Of a stretch of DNA of 64,000 nt, positions 34,744 to 46,389 are shown one piece after another; position 1 is the stretch's first letter, and each line of letters starts with the position of its first letter. The position numbers were made by a program, and so were the translations under genes. The notes below the pieces were generated by a model. The model had not been told where the DNA came from and made no database searches. It saw only the letters and a list, made by a program, of their open reading frames with translations. Where the stretch lies: contig JAQFWX010000001.1 of NCBI GenBank assembly GCA_027605045.1, forward strand, positions 2,604,001-2,668,000. The letters are read 5' to 3'. Origin of the DNA: Phallus indusiatus (Eukaryota; Basidiomycota; Agaricomycetes; Phallales; Phallaceae).

Positions 34744-36300
34744 AGACGACAACAAGTGTGATGTACAAACTTTCAATAGGCCTTTTTTCAAGTAAATCCG
34801 AACTCAACGATAGTTTTTTTTTTGTACCCATGTATATCTCATATGTATACAAGCTTAGACTCGGAGCTATTAGCTTCCAGAGTATCTAAATGTCGTCAGG
34901 GAGTACGATAGGCAATGTAAGTGAAGTGCCACATATTCTGGGGTTAGGATAAACATTGAAGAGGTGCATGATTGGTTGAAAGAGAAGAACCGTTGTACGT
35001 ATGTGATCGATATTATCAAGGCGCGCGTATCTGACAAGAGGCGTTTCACGTGCCAAATCCGATGATATGAGAAGTAAAAACAGATGTCGTCTCAGCTCGC
35101 TCTTTTTGGATTGGTGTGATTCAAGAGCACGGAAGCGTTGAATGTTGTGATGAGACTGCGTCATCTCGTCAAAAGAATTCGTTTATCTCGAGGTCAGAGT
35201 CACCGTGATAGCACTTTGTCGATAAATTTGTATCTAGCGGAATGAGTGTATGATTGTTAAACTGAGTATGGGAGAATGCATCAATAAATCAAAGTGGTGC
35301 TTATTATGGTCGACGATAAGCTATGTAGTAGGGTGGCCTATCCGATAACGAACGCGTTCGACATTTTTGCTCAGAAAAACCGCTGGTGTCTGTCGTTTTG
35401 CTTAATCTTAATCTCGATCTGATCTATAAAATCGATGTATCTCATTGTCTACCACGGGTAGTTGAAGAAAATTGAGATCTGTGGGTACGAAGATAATTAT
35501 CGAAGGCAAAAGTTTAAAGAACACACGTAAGACACCAGCGAGGCACCGGATGGGCTACATTTTATTGATAACATGACGAGCATCGGGTCTTCTCGAATGC
35601 ATCAATCAAATGCAGCCCTAAATCACTATCCGACATCTCCCACATTTCGAAAGATTATGGTTTGATGACGAGTTCAAATTGTGTGAGCTACCAAATCAAT
35701 CAATCAAAATTTGAGGCTGAGATCGGATAATATTATAGTTCTTCTCAGCGGTTACTTTACCAACTTAAAGTCGGTTCCTCTAAAATTGAGAAAACCTTGT
35801 AGGGGTTTGTTGTCAAAATGCTGCGGTCAACGATCTTCACTGGCAGATCTTCAGACTCCGAAGGCAGCGTCACACGTGTCACACTTCGAATGGCTTCCCT
35901 TTCTCACTCCCGACTTTGACGAACTTGAAAGCGATAATCTTTGTTGAGTATACGGCCTGCTCTTCACTATCATTCACGCCGTGTGTAGACCTATAACCAA
36001 CAATGTTTCGTTACATTGTAGATCACGTCAGAGTTTGCACCGACGCGGCGTTCCTTCAAGCCCGCAGACATGACAACAACAGGACAAGAACTTGTATACT
36101 GTTATTTGAGTCAACCAGCGCTAGTTTTTTCCCCTGGATTGCTTAGTGCTGTGTTATTACGGATACGATGCCTATTTTCCGAAATAACGGCAACGATGCA
36201 ATCACCATCGCGCCACATCCCAGCTCCCCCAACATCGGCGCTCTTATGAATATGGCAGAATGGCTACAATATTGATAATCACATATCTAGTTATGATCGT
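34744..36300. repeat. duplicated non-coding modules Y and X, block A
   Basis: Module Y (about 34880-35960) follows the zinc-finger gene in every block and is recognised by GCGTTTCACGTGYCAAA, CATCTAGCGRAATGA and AAAACCGCTGGTGTGTC-type text. Module X (about 36010-36250) holds GCTAGTTTTTTCCCCTGG and GCAACGATGC. Frames such as 35711-35947 are not conserved between blocks. I see no conserved protein, so these are decayed gene remains or non-coding spacers. Confidence 0.6.
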
Positions 36301-36475
36301 TCGTGTTGTCGCGGCTGTCCGTAACTGGATGTTTCTCCAATGCTCAACGATATTCTTCGACAAACCAGTCAGCTGTCAGTGAGTATATAAACTCTCTGTT
36401 CCGACGTTTCATTTCAACTCAAAATTTAAAAAAGCAATTAACGGATCACCTTAATAACCAGCAGTTTACCACATT

Positions 36476-37099
36476 GTCCCTCACTCGCACATTTTTCAAC
36501 GAATTTTGCCTCCGATGACGTAGCCCGTTTGACCCGATCGTTATACTCATTCCCAACCATGCACCGCCACTTCGCACCTTTCGACTCCAATCTCGTCACC
36601 CAACTCTAGACCTGTCGGAGCACGACAACGATTATATTGTCGAAGTTGAAGTTCCCGGAGCCAAGAAAGGAAACCTTGAGGTCAGAGTTGGTATAATAGA
36701 CGTAATTTGACTATTGAAGGGAAGGATTTGGCTAGGGCGCATCGCAATAATGAGAATGGGAACACCGCTCTCAACGCGACTGAGCAAGGCGCGGCTATTT
36801 CAGACAACGGGAATGGAGACACGTCTGCATCCACCGAAGGTATGTTTACTATCTCACGTTGTCACTCTATCTCGAGGTCTGACATTCTTAATGTAGTCAC
36901 TAAACCAGATTCTTCTGCGCCTACTGTAATCTCATCCGAACGCGACCTTGTCGGTTCGTCGCACTTCACACGGACAGTCTGGCTTCCTCGTGCTGTCGAT
37001 GCCTCCAACATTAACGCAACATTGGAAGACGGCATTCTAACATTTCGTGTTCCCAATATTACTGAGGAACAAGGCTCCTTTAAGATCCAGATTCAATAA
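36476..37099 (+). pseudogene. HSP20 pseudogene, block B
   Basis: Closely related to the gene at 32590 but disabled. The start codon position reads TTG within CACATTGTCCCTCACTCGC. The N-terminal arm has lost about 25 bp, part of the segment before the TCACCCAACTCTAGACC block is missing, and one G is lost near 36690 (GTTGGTATAATAG versus GTTGGGGATAACG), shifting the frame. The 3' part from 36707 is still open (IEGKDLARAHRN to IQIQ) and retains the 57-nt intron 36841-36897 with GTATGT and TGTAG. It also retains its TATA box near 36379. Confidence 0.85.
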
Positions 37100-38814
37100 T
37101 TCCCCACCACGCCGAACGTCGCATTAATTTTTTTTTCTATTCCGATTCATCGTTTTCTCGCATTTATTTCTATGTTTATAAAGATGTGTTTGTGCATCAC
37201 TCTGTATAACTTAATTTTTTGGGGCGCACCTCATTCAGGTATGCTTTGGTAATATATATATGTATATGTATAATATTTGTGTCGAGATACGACACAGTAA
37301 CCAGGAAAAAATAAATGAAACCAAAAGAGACGTTTATTCCCTCGTTGACTGAGCCGATATATTACCGAGAGGGGAACATCATACGAAACACAGAGAACTG
37401 GGAAGGTACTACATGAGCCACTGTGGAAAAACCAGTCGGAATTTGTCTAGGACTATCATGGGAATTGATCAATGTTAGTGACGACACTACAAAAATTAAC
37501 GTGGTTCTTCACTCCTATTCCATTTTTTCTTTCTGAGAACTTTATTTTTTGAAATTGGAACTGTCATTTTAATTTAGTAATATTCACACTAATCAAAAAC
37601 TGATATTTGCGCTCAGTTATTATTAGTTTTCCTTCCAGCCCGGCCGCTTATAGTTTAGTTATTTTACCGGTTATACAATTTATCATGTTCTAAAATAAAT
37701 ACTTGGTTATTATTATATAGAAATGAATATCTCAATATCCAATTAAGGCAATGATCTGCGCTATAAGTCAAGCGAAAAAGACATTGTTCACCGTTGATTC
37801 TTGAATGATGACCCCTTCAAGTCCGCCTTACTTATGTCCGTCCTGCCGCGAAACTCGATTTTTGGTGATTCCGGTATAAATACAACTGTTAGTAAGATTA
37901 TCAACCGAAAAGAATGGACTCACATTTAGTAAGTAAGAGCAGGAACCGCTGGAAGAGCCAGCGCTGGCGTGAGTGAGTTCACGGACTGCCATGGAGAGAT
38001 GATGAGAGGAGGGGTGAAAGAGCAGACTTAGCGACTTTTATGAAGTCCGGATATATATCCCTTATGTAATTGAAACTAATGTAGATGAACGTCGTGGAGA
38101 GAAGGCTTCTGAACGGAAGTTTACGGAACTACTTGCAGGTCTGTTCCCCAGTGTCGGTCGGATTACTATTATTTTGGAGTTATCCAGGTCCTATCCTATC
38201 AAAACGTCCGACTTGCCACCATCAACGCAGCAGTCCGAAGCCAAAGGTGTCTTGTTGGTCAAGTTTAATGGAAAATATGTCAAGTTTCCATTCATATAAA
38301 TACCGGAAACATGATAACATCCCATCATTGGGTATCCCTACCTTATATATGTATAAGGCCTAAACCAAAGATAATTTCATTGGTAAAATCCAGCAATTCT
38401 GAGAACGGGTTAACCACACTGATTTCATTGGATGTCTGGTTTTCCCACTAGATTTTCGTCGGCGGTTTTTTCTAACGTGGAGCCGTGGAGTCTGAGGATA
38501 TTGAGGAAGAACAATGGAAGAAATAATATAGAAAACTGTGGGAATGTGAAAGAAAAGAACAAGGGTCATAGATATGTGTACAACTTGCAACGGTGGTCAG
38601 AAGTGAGGTCGGCTATGCCATAATTTTAGGGAAAACTTTAAACGACCAGTTTACTCGCGCAATCACTCAAATATCAATAGCACCTCGCGTAACATTCTAC
38701 TCGGCTAGAATAGACTTCGCAGATACGCGTGTTACCCAGCATTCATTGGCCAGCATGGGTCTAATAATATCGGCTAGACGCGAAAAGTACACCGGTCAAT
38801 TTTCCAGACTCGCG
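37100..38814. other. intergenic, block B
   Basis: 1.7 kb between the HSP20 pseudogene and zinc-finger copy B. The left end matches 33244-33480; the remainder shows no supported gene. Frames at 38085-38363 and 38360-38623 overlap on both strands and have no recognisable content. Confidence 0.4.
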
Positions 38815-38821
38815 TATAAAA
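38815..38821 (+). promoter_or_regulatory. TATA box of zinc-finger copy B
   Basis: TATAAAA in CGCGTATAAAAGGG, 113 bp before the ATG. Equivalent boxes precede copies D (52509-52515), E (57336-57342) and F (61794-61800), each followed by the shared ATTGAAGATCC-like leader or a variant of it. Confidence 0.65.
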
Positions 38822-38927
38822 GGGTACATCCTCCTGTGTAACAAAGCATTGAAGATCCGGTTTCCATTAGTGCTACATAAACTAAAATCAAGCTCAATTT
38901 GCCTTACAATTATTCTCATTCTCATAC

Positions 38928-39539
38928 ATGAGCTCTGAAAGTATCACTCCGGTGTGTGGCTCAGTACTCTCTCTTTCTTCTTACCCCACTTAAGTCAAAC
39001 TTTTTAGAGTCATCTTATCCTGAAGAAGGCTGAATATATTGATCCCAATTCCCTTCAGCCATACATCCAGGAAATATCATCCGAGACTAGGACCACCTTT
39101 GTGTGCAATTTCAATCACTGTCACCATGCTCACTTCTTCAACAAAGTCGATATCATCCGCCACATCCAGATAGTACACTTCAAACTGCTCACCTTGAACA
39201 TGAACCTGAACAAAGGGTTTATCTGTTTGTGGTACGTATCGAGCTTCTTCCTATGTTTATACAATGCTTATAATTCGCATCATGAACATTGAATAGTGGT
39301 GCTGAGTTTACCAGATTTGCAGAAGGTAAACGCCATCTTGTTTGCAAGCAAATCGGCTTACAATTTCAATGCAATTATTGGTACGTCCGACTATTCAGTT
39401 TTCACAATTCATGGTCTTATGGGAATACTTTAGTCCTAAACGTTTCTGTAGAAAAGATGCTTTGAGGGCACATACCCGCATTCACTGGTGTCCATTAGAT
39501 GTGAGTCAGAGACGACGGTGTGATGTACCACATATGTGA
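38928..39539 (+). CDS. small three-zinc-finger protein, copy B
   Basis: Four exons: 38928-38951, 39008-39231, 39297-39380, 39434-39539; 145 aa, fully open. Exon 1 codes MSSESITP. Finger 1: CNFNHC...DIIRHIQIVH. Finger 2: CLCGAEFTRFAEGKRHLVC. Finger 3: CNYC/PKRFCRKDALRAHTRIH. The tail is WCPLDVSQRRRCDVPHM, longer than in the other copies because the shared TGA after the Arg codons is displaced. Same intron positions and phases as copies A, D and E. TATA box at 38815. Likely a nuclear nucleic-acid-binding protein; target unknown. Confidence 0.8.
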
Positions 39540-41180
39540 TAAGCCTCTTTCCAAGTAAATACATACAACTCAACAATAGTTTTTTTGTACCCATGTACAT
39601 CTCATATGTATATAAGTTTAGACTCGGAGCTATTAGCTTGTAAAGTATCTAAACGTGACATGTCGTCAAGAAGTACGAATGTTATTTCAAGCAATTTAAG
39701 CGAAGTGCCAGATTTCTGGGATTAGGACAAAACTTGACGAGGAAAAGGCGTTCATGAGAGAAAAACCGTTGCATGCATGTGATCAATATTCTCAAGCCGT
39801 GCTTGTCTGTCTAATGGCGTTTCACGTGCCAAACACAATGATAAGGTGAAGACGGCAGATGTCATTTGGATTTCGGCTGTGAAGTACCCATCATGGTTTC
39901 AAGGTCAGGGAATGTGCTTCGGAGCCGAGAGCCGAGACCTAGATCATTGACCGGCGCGCTCTTTTAGATTGGGGCGTTTTTTTTCAGAGTGCATGTGCAT
40001 GCGCGCGAATGCGTTAGAATTTCGTGATGAGACGTGTTAGGAATTAGTTTATCTCGAGGTCAGACTCACTGTAACTGAGTCATGGTAGCAGTGCACTTCG
40101 TCGATGAATTTGTATTTAGTGAAATGAGAGTATCATTATTATGGAGAGTAAATCAGTAGATCAAAGTGGTGCTTACGACCGACGATAAGGTAGCAGGAAG
40201 TGGCCTATCCGATAACTAACGCGTCCGGCATCTTTTCTAAAAAAAAACCGCTGGTGTGTCTGTCACTTTGCTTGATCTCGATCTGATCTCTGAAAATAAT
40301 TTAGCTCATTGTCTGCCGTGGGTCTGTCGTTAAAGAAAATTGAAAATTGCGGTACGAAGATTAGCGAGGGTGTCGAAGTTGTTCTGAACAGTGAATGCAG
40401 CCAGGCAAAAGAAGACGTGAGACGCCGGCGCCCGGCGGGGTATCGGGTGAGGCACATTTTATTGGTAACAAGGCGAGCATCGGATTTTCTCAAATGCATT
40501 TACTTACTGGCAGAAAAATCCGCTATATATGGCATATTAGTGTCACAATTCCAAATCCAATGCAGCCATCAATCACCACCGAGATTCGCTTCCGCATTTC
40601 GAAAGAGTGTGGTTTAAAAGCGATATCAATCAGATCAAAGCAAAAGTCAATGGGTGAAATCGGATACTTAACTTGAAATCAGCCCCTCAAACAATTGAAT
40701 TGAGAAAACTTTGTAAGGGTTTGTTGTAAACAATGAACATGCCGCGATTCGCGAACAACGATCCTCACTGAGGCTCAGACTCCGAAGAAAGTGTCACACT
40801 TAGAATGGCCTTCCTTTTCTCACGACCGACTTTAGTATTTTATTGTAGATCACGTTAGTGCCGACGCGCCGTTCCTTCAAACTGGCAAGAATTGACATAC
40901 TGTTATGCGAGCTAATCAGCGTTAGTTTTTCCCCCTGGGCTGCTTAGTTTCGTGATATTACGGATACGATGTCCGTCCTCCGAAAATAATGGCAACGATA
41001 CGCGCCATATTAACATTCGAGCTCCTCCAACGTCCGCATTATTCTCGCTTCCCGTAAAGCCGACCCGAGGCCTACCTCACCAAGCCCAAGAATCTAGAGT
41101 CTTCTCGTTCACACGTCAGTTCGTCAGATCTGTCGAACTTTGCACTTGAGCTCATTGTGGATGGTATATCATCCAAATCT
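39540..41180. repeat. duplicated modules Y and X, block B
   Basis: Module Y (about 39690-40840) and module X (about 40850-41180) follow zinc-finger copy B, in the same order as in blocks A and E. Module X here continues into TCTAGAGTCTTCTCGTTCACAC and TGGATGGTATATCA, shared with 46120-46200. Frames 40309-40676 and 40952-41149 are not maintained in the other copies. Confidence 0.6.
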
Positions 41181-41189
41181 GCCGGCCAT

Positions 41190-42070
41190 CCGGAAAATCA
41201 TCTTATCACCTTGTATCGTGGCTTAGGACAGATAGACAAACGGACAATGATTCTGGTGACCGGTGACCGCTAATGCTTGGTGAACGGTGGCGTTTCTAGG
41301 GGTGACTGTAATTTCGCGAGATGGATCCCGACTGATGTTCAGCCCCTGTTAAATGCCATGATATACGCAATACTTAGAAGTAGAACATGTTGATATACTA
41401 TGTTTTTGAGTCAATGATGGCAACTTTTCATGAAGAAAGTGCACACCATTGTTGTTATAAGCGCAGCGAAATGAAGCTCGAGCATTCCACTGATCAAGCC
41501 AGGTACCAATACGCCGGCTTGTGGTCAAATCCACCAGATTCATGAGGCGCATTGTTACTTCAGTTTGGTTCGTTCATTGATCATCGGCCGCGGGTCACTG
41601 AACCATTGAACGTTGACCTTTTGAAGTTGATGAGAAGGCATACTTCTGAGCAGTCAAATGTTAAAAAAATTATGTAATTGCCCTTTGTTTTCACAGCGAA
41701 TAGCTGGTCTTGATATAGATCCGACCCCGTCAATACTCGGAGCACATGTTTCTGAGTCACGTTTATAATATACAAAGCTCAGAGCTATAAATATGACCGT
41801 AACTGAGTTGAGCGCAGAATTGGCGTAGAAAGGTTCGGGAGATATTGTGTTGTCGGCATAAATAGTTGCTGTCAGGTTCCGTTTTCGTTAACCTATCGGT
41901 GATCTAGCTTTTATCTCCGGAGCACGTTCGCCATACATCTGAAAGTCTCCAAGGTACTTCAGAGAATTCCCGATGACGAAAGGCCGGGGTCACATGGAGT
42001 CCGTTGGAGTTGCGACCCAGATCACTGGTTAACAGACTAAGCTGCATTTGACCTCAACGTTCATTATTAT
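41190..42070 (+). repeat. duplicated upstream region of DUF6533 gene, block B
   Basis: Matches 46390-47360, the region just upstream of the intact DUF6533 gene at 47448 (shared TCACCTTGTAT, GGCTTAGGACAGATAG, GCTCAGAGCTATAAATATGACCG and CGTTCATTAT...ATAAA). In this block the gene that should follow is almost wholly lost. Confidence 0.7.
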
Positions 42071-42079
42071 AAACTAGAG

Positions 42080-42600
42080 GCCCAAACCCTTGCATGCAGT
42101 TGTTTAGGGAACCCGTGCATGTGAGATGTGGCCCTGGCTGCCCACATAATACAAGAATTTGGGCGTGGCCTGTTGTGCCGTCGCCAAAGTATCACCGCGC
42201 CGCACGAACAAGGCCATGAATTACTACTGGGTAGAGTGCTTAGATACATATACCTACCTTTTCCGGATACGTATTTTACTATATAAAGAAATTATTCAAT
42301 TATATTACGAAAAATAGAGGAAAAAAGAAATTTCAGCAGTAATTTGCTCAGATTTCCGACTGCGCGGTAGAACAGTTGGCGGTCGGACGTCCCAACACCC
42401 GGGCGTTGAACTTTTAATGAGGAATCATGGTACTTAGTATTGTAGTAGTTACCTATTATTATTAAGTTGGTTTCAATATATGATTTTGTTTCCTATCCGA
42501 ATAACTCTTATTACCTTAACTTACATAGCATATGAAAGCACACAACAACCGCCTGCGTTTAGTCTGGATGCATTTGTCTTGGTACAGTGCTTATCTATTA
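42080..42600. other. unshared insertion/replacement in block B
   Basis: About 520 bp of sequence with no counterpart in block C, replacing the first exons of the DUF6533 copy. It contains CCCAACACCCGGGCGTTG near 42392 and AT-rich text but no open frame or clear terminal repeat. It may be a decayed transposon or a solo LTR. Confidence 0.35.
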
Positions 42601-42606
42601 ATCGGA

Positions 42607-42877
42607 AGTTGTATCGGACAAGCCCTTACCTGTTTAGATATACCTTTCGTTCGTAAGCACAGAATATTTATGCAATCGTCTAAACCCTGGAAGCAATGTT
42701 AACGACATTTTTATTCACAGAAGATAAGGTATGAAATCATTATATATTGAAGATTGGTAAATTTAAAAGGTTCAAAAGCATCTGTAATGATTGGATTGAC
42801 GTAGCAGAGGTTCTAGACAATTTGGGGTATGTTAGTGTTCAAGGTTCGATGCAATAGGCACGCGGGGCTCTCAGACT
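42607..42877 (+). pseudogene. DUF6533 gene relic
   Basis: Aligns with 47812-48055, that is the end of exon 3, the micro-exon and exon 5 of the intact gene at 47448. Shared text includes GGACAAGCCCTTAC, CAATCGTCTAAACCC-type intron sequence and GGATTGACGTAGCAGAGGTT. It then jumps directly to AATAGGCAC...GACTATA, which corresponds to 49170-49190 downstream of the intact gene. An internal deletion has therefore removed all later exons. Confidence 0.75.
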
Positions 42878-42989
42878 ATACAGACTCTGGATCTTAGGAT
42901 TGTATTAATAGCGCTTTCCGGAATGGCTCAATGATGACTTGCACGTCATATTATTTTTATACAAGCAAGGAATGAATTGACTATCCATT

Positions 42990-43385
42990 AAGTTTTCAAG
43001 CTACTACATAGTATCGCAAATCGAACGAAGTCACCAACCAGCACCAATATCAACTCCTGCGTTCGAGAAGGCTGCATTATCAAAGCGTTGCCCTCGACAA
43101 TTACTTGAATGCTCACAAATCGGGGCTTTTTATGACAATTTCAAGCCAATCGGGAATGAGAGAACATCAGGTCATTCGGGTTCGCAGTAAGGTAGAGGAG
43201 AATTTTTAGGCTAAGATGCGAGTGGTTGGAGCTCAATAGGTTGATTAGAGCCCTCGGAATCTTCATTTTTCCTTACCATGCGAGACGACGACGGATATGA
43301 ATATAAAAAATAGGTTACAGAAACCATGGTGACGTTGTTCTTGCAGCAAGGATTTACAAAATCTGAAGGGACCCTGAGTTTCGAT
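42990..43385 (+). repeat. duplicated 3' flank of DUF6533 gene
   Basis: Contains ATAGTATCGCARATYGAACGAAG and related text also present near 63845-63990, with weaker likeness to 49280-49340. It marks the downstream border of the DUF6533 part of the block. No gene seen. Confidence 0.45.
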
Positions 43386-43389
43386 AATT

Positions 43390-44400
43390 TTAGGGATGCG
43401 CAAGCGTCGATCTTAGTAACTCAGAGGCGCTTCTTTGCCAAGAGGCGTTCCACGTGCCAAAATACAATGATATGAGAGATGTCGCATGCAGCTTCTTCGG
43501 GTTGGCTCTGCGGAATGTGTGAATGATGTGGGGTCATCTCGTATCTCGAGCTGAAAACCAGGTTGCTGAGCTATAATAACTCTTCGTCGATCCGGTTGCA
43601 TCTAGCGGAACGATAGTGTTCATTAATCGGAGGAAGAAAGTATGTACAAAATAGAGCGCTGCTCACGGCGGATGACAAGCCATGCCGCAGGGACCGGCCC
43701 ATTTACAGCAGTTTTCATTACGTAAGGCCGGCGCTCGTTTTTTCAAAATATTCGTCGAAACCTTGCGAACGCGATAGCTCATGCAATTTTGAAGATTTTG
43801 ACTTACTGTTTCTTTAAGATATGTTCATAAATATTAGATCTAGTGCACCGTATACTTTATTAAGCTTGTCAATGTGTATTTCAAATTTTGACTTTTTCCC
43901 CCAAAAAAACAACAATCAAAGGAACCTCAAATTAGCTCATAAAAATTAGATAGTGCACTAGGTATAATATTTATGGACATATCATAAAGAAACAGTAAGC
44001 TGAAATCTTCAAAAATGGACGAGCTATCGCGTTCGCAAGGTTTTGACGAATATTTTGAGAAAACGAGCGCCGGCCTTACGTAATGAAAACTGCTGTAATG
44101 ACAAACACGTCTGGCATTTTTGCATAAAAAACCGCTGGTGTGTCCGTAGCACTGCTTGATCTCAATCTAATCCCTAAAAATGTAGCTCCTTGTCTTCATC
44201 GGGTCGGCACTTAAGGAAATTGAAAGTGGGTGCCAAGATTAACAAGGGAGTTGAGATTATTCCGAATGCGGTTAGGCAAAAGAACACACATCCGACGACG
44301 GCACACCGAAAGAGCCGCATCGGAGTTCTCAAAGGCATTGAATTGGTGGATGGGAAAACGTCGAGGCGATTGCATAGTAGTATTGGAAATCAAATGTGAC
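43390..44400 (+). repeat. module Y, extra copy interrupted by foldback element
   Basis: A further copy of module Y with no zinc-finger gene in front of it. It is split by the foldback element 43706-44095: left part ends GGGACCGGCCCATTTA, right part resumes with AAACACGTCTGGCATTTTTGC and AAAACCGCTGGTGTGTCC. Confidence 0.6.
43706..44095. mobile_element. 390-bp foldback MITE, TA target site
   Basis: Imperfect inverted repeats of about 145 bp begin CAGCAGTTTTCATTACG and end CGTAATGAAAACTGCTG, enclosing an AT-rich centre of about 100 bp. TA flanks both ends (43704-43705 and 44096-44097). This fits a non-autonomous Tc1/mariner-like element. It interrupts a module Y that is continuous in the other blocks, so it inserted after the duplications. 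No coding capacity. Confidence 0.85.
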
Positions 44401-44556
44401 GTGTGATAGATTATGGCCGTGATCGTGTGATCCGTGGATACAGCATTTCAAAATTCAAAATGTTTGAAAACCCATAAAACGGCTTCTCGTTCTCTCATAT
44501 AGAGGACTGATGTGCGTTTTTCAGAATATGCTGAAATTATTTGTATTGTCAGCTTT

Positions 44557-44596
44557 GCGAAAAAGAGCGAAAAAGAGCGAAAAAGAGCGAAAAAGG
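44557..44596 (+). repeat. 10-bp tandem repeat, 4 copies
   Basis: Four direct copies of GCGAAAAAGA (last copy ends GG instead of GA). Not coding. Confidence 0.9.
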
Positions 44597-45475
44597 AAAT
44601 CCGCCCATAGAAGATGAAGACGTACATACGACGTTTGGGATTTGGGCATTGCGAGGTGCAGCGTGTTTGAATGTTTAAATTCTATTCAAGATTCCAATGG
44701 CGGATGGTAGTATGTGGTCACTGGAAGGCACGAAATCGATAGATTTTGAAAAGAGCAGCCGCAAAATATACGACTCAGGAATCGGAGAAAGGTGTAGCGT
44801 TACATGGATGTCACGCCAGGAATAGCCGGACTAATCAACATTTTTTTTCTCCTTACCGTTACCGTCCAAATTGAACCAATTAATCTTTTTTATTTTCTCG
44901 AACTCCTTAAGCATAACAATCTATATCAAATATCCTGCATCAGAGTAATAAAAATTTCTCCGAGCTTTCAATAACAATTCTTATTTTCAGTAAACGACGC
45001 GTTTACCAAACAATCGGCCGAGCCTCATGGGAACACTATTTGTCCTACGGACCGATACTCAGACGTTGACCACGGATTGAGCTATGATATGGCTCCAATA
45101 GTGTAGTGTGGAGAAATTAATTAAAGGGATACTTGGGTTATTCACTTGCTCTCCGGTGTTAGTGTCGCTCACTCCGACGCTCCAAGCCTCCAAATCGTGC
45201 TGAAATGAAAACAATCGAAAATAAATGGCGATTCTTGAGGAATTGAAACCAAATAAACACAGTGTATGTTGTTCACTACTACACTCTTTAATTGCTATAG
45301 CGTCTTAAGCTTATGATCCACATTTTAGGTCATTAGAAGAATTTGATCGGAGTCATCGGACGAGTAGGTTTGTGCCTTTCTTATCTTATACTCAATTTTA
45401 TATTCTTGAATGATTAGCTGTATGACATTGATATATGTTTCTAGTCTTGATGAAAGCACAAGGAAGAATAGTTTG

Positions 45476-45855
45476 CTACACTCCGAGCCCCGTCGAACTT
45501 TGATCTATTGATTTTACAGATGTCTTTGGCCGTCGAATAAGCTCAAACGCTTGCTTCGCCCACTTGGTTATGGAGCGAAAGGTTCCACGCTGTATCAGAG
45601 TTTTGGTAAGGTGACTCTTAAGGAAGGTAAAATCTGTAAAACAAATTACTTCATCTGGACCGGCCACGTCAGGCTGAGCACGCTTCCCAGTATCAAGGTC
45701 CTTGTCTGATGCCGCATTCTCAAGCGGAGATTGACCTGCGGTGGCCTCAGGCGGTGCGTGGGACACGCCTATAAGTTGTCCAAACTCACGCGCGGATGCC
45801 GCCAAAGCAGAATGAACGTCGTCTATATCTTCGTAAAGCTGCTGACATCCATAGG
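45476..45855 (-). pseudogene. 5'-truncated gene fragment, unknown
   Basis: Minus-strand open frame that begins without a start codon at the edge of module X and ends at 45476. It reads YEDIDDVHSALAASAREFG, continues through AGPDE, then after a possible 60-nt intron (45641-45582, GTAATT...ATACAG) reads RGTFRSITKWAKQAFELI. The break at about 45855 coincides with the start of duplicated sequence, so a real gene was probably cut when the block arrived. Family not recognised. Confidence 0.4.
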
Positions 45856-46230
45856 GTAAGTTCCTTCAAACCCGTGGACATGGCAAGAACTTACATACCG
45901 TTATGCGAGCTAATCAGCGTTAGTTTTTCCCCTTGGACTGTTTAGTTTCGTGATATGATGGATACGAAGCCCGTCCTCCGAAAATAATGGCAACGATATG
46001 TACAATGTCCATAGCACCATTATAATGATATTCGAGCCTGAGCTCCTCCAACGTCCGCATCAATCTCGCTCTTCCGTAAAGCCGACCCGAGACCTACCCT
46101 CACCAAGCCCGGAGAATCTAGAGTCTTCTCGTTCACACGTCAGTTCGTCAAATCTGTCGAACTTTGCGCTTAAGCTCATTGTGGATGGTATATCAGAAAT
46201 TCCGCGGGTCGTCCCGGTACGGTCAGGGCT
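45850..46230 (+). repeat. module X, block C
   Basis: Copy of 40850-41180 (shared GTTAGTTTTTCCCC, GTCCTCCGAAAATAATGGCAACGATA, AAGCCGACCCGAG). The frame 45998-46258 is open here but interrupted in the other copies, so I do not call a gene. Confidence 0.6.
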
Positions 46231-46389
46231 CCATCAGAAAAAGCAATATGAAATCTGATGTGGCACTCAATACGAAGTTAGGCATTTCTTTGATCGCAGC
46301 TTTGCACTTCGACCTCCTTTTGAGTTCGTTTACGTCTCCATGGACCTGCATTAGATGGTATTGTAAGTACTTCAGTATTTTCTCTTCCC

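Noticed and set aside
35711..35947. 78-codon ORF in module Y, block A
   Set aside because: The same region in blocks B, E and F has stops and frameshifts, with no sign of protein-level conservation.
36707..37099. 130-codon HSP20-like ORF as a functional gene
   Set aside because: It is the 3' part of a copy that has lost its start codon and carries a frameshift upstream; the chaperone core is incomplete.
44557..44596. CRISPR-like or centromeric repeat
   Set aside because: Only four contiguous 10-bp copies without spacers; the genome is eukaryotic.
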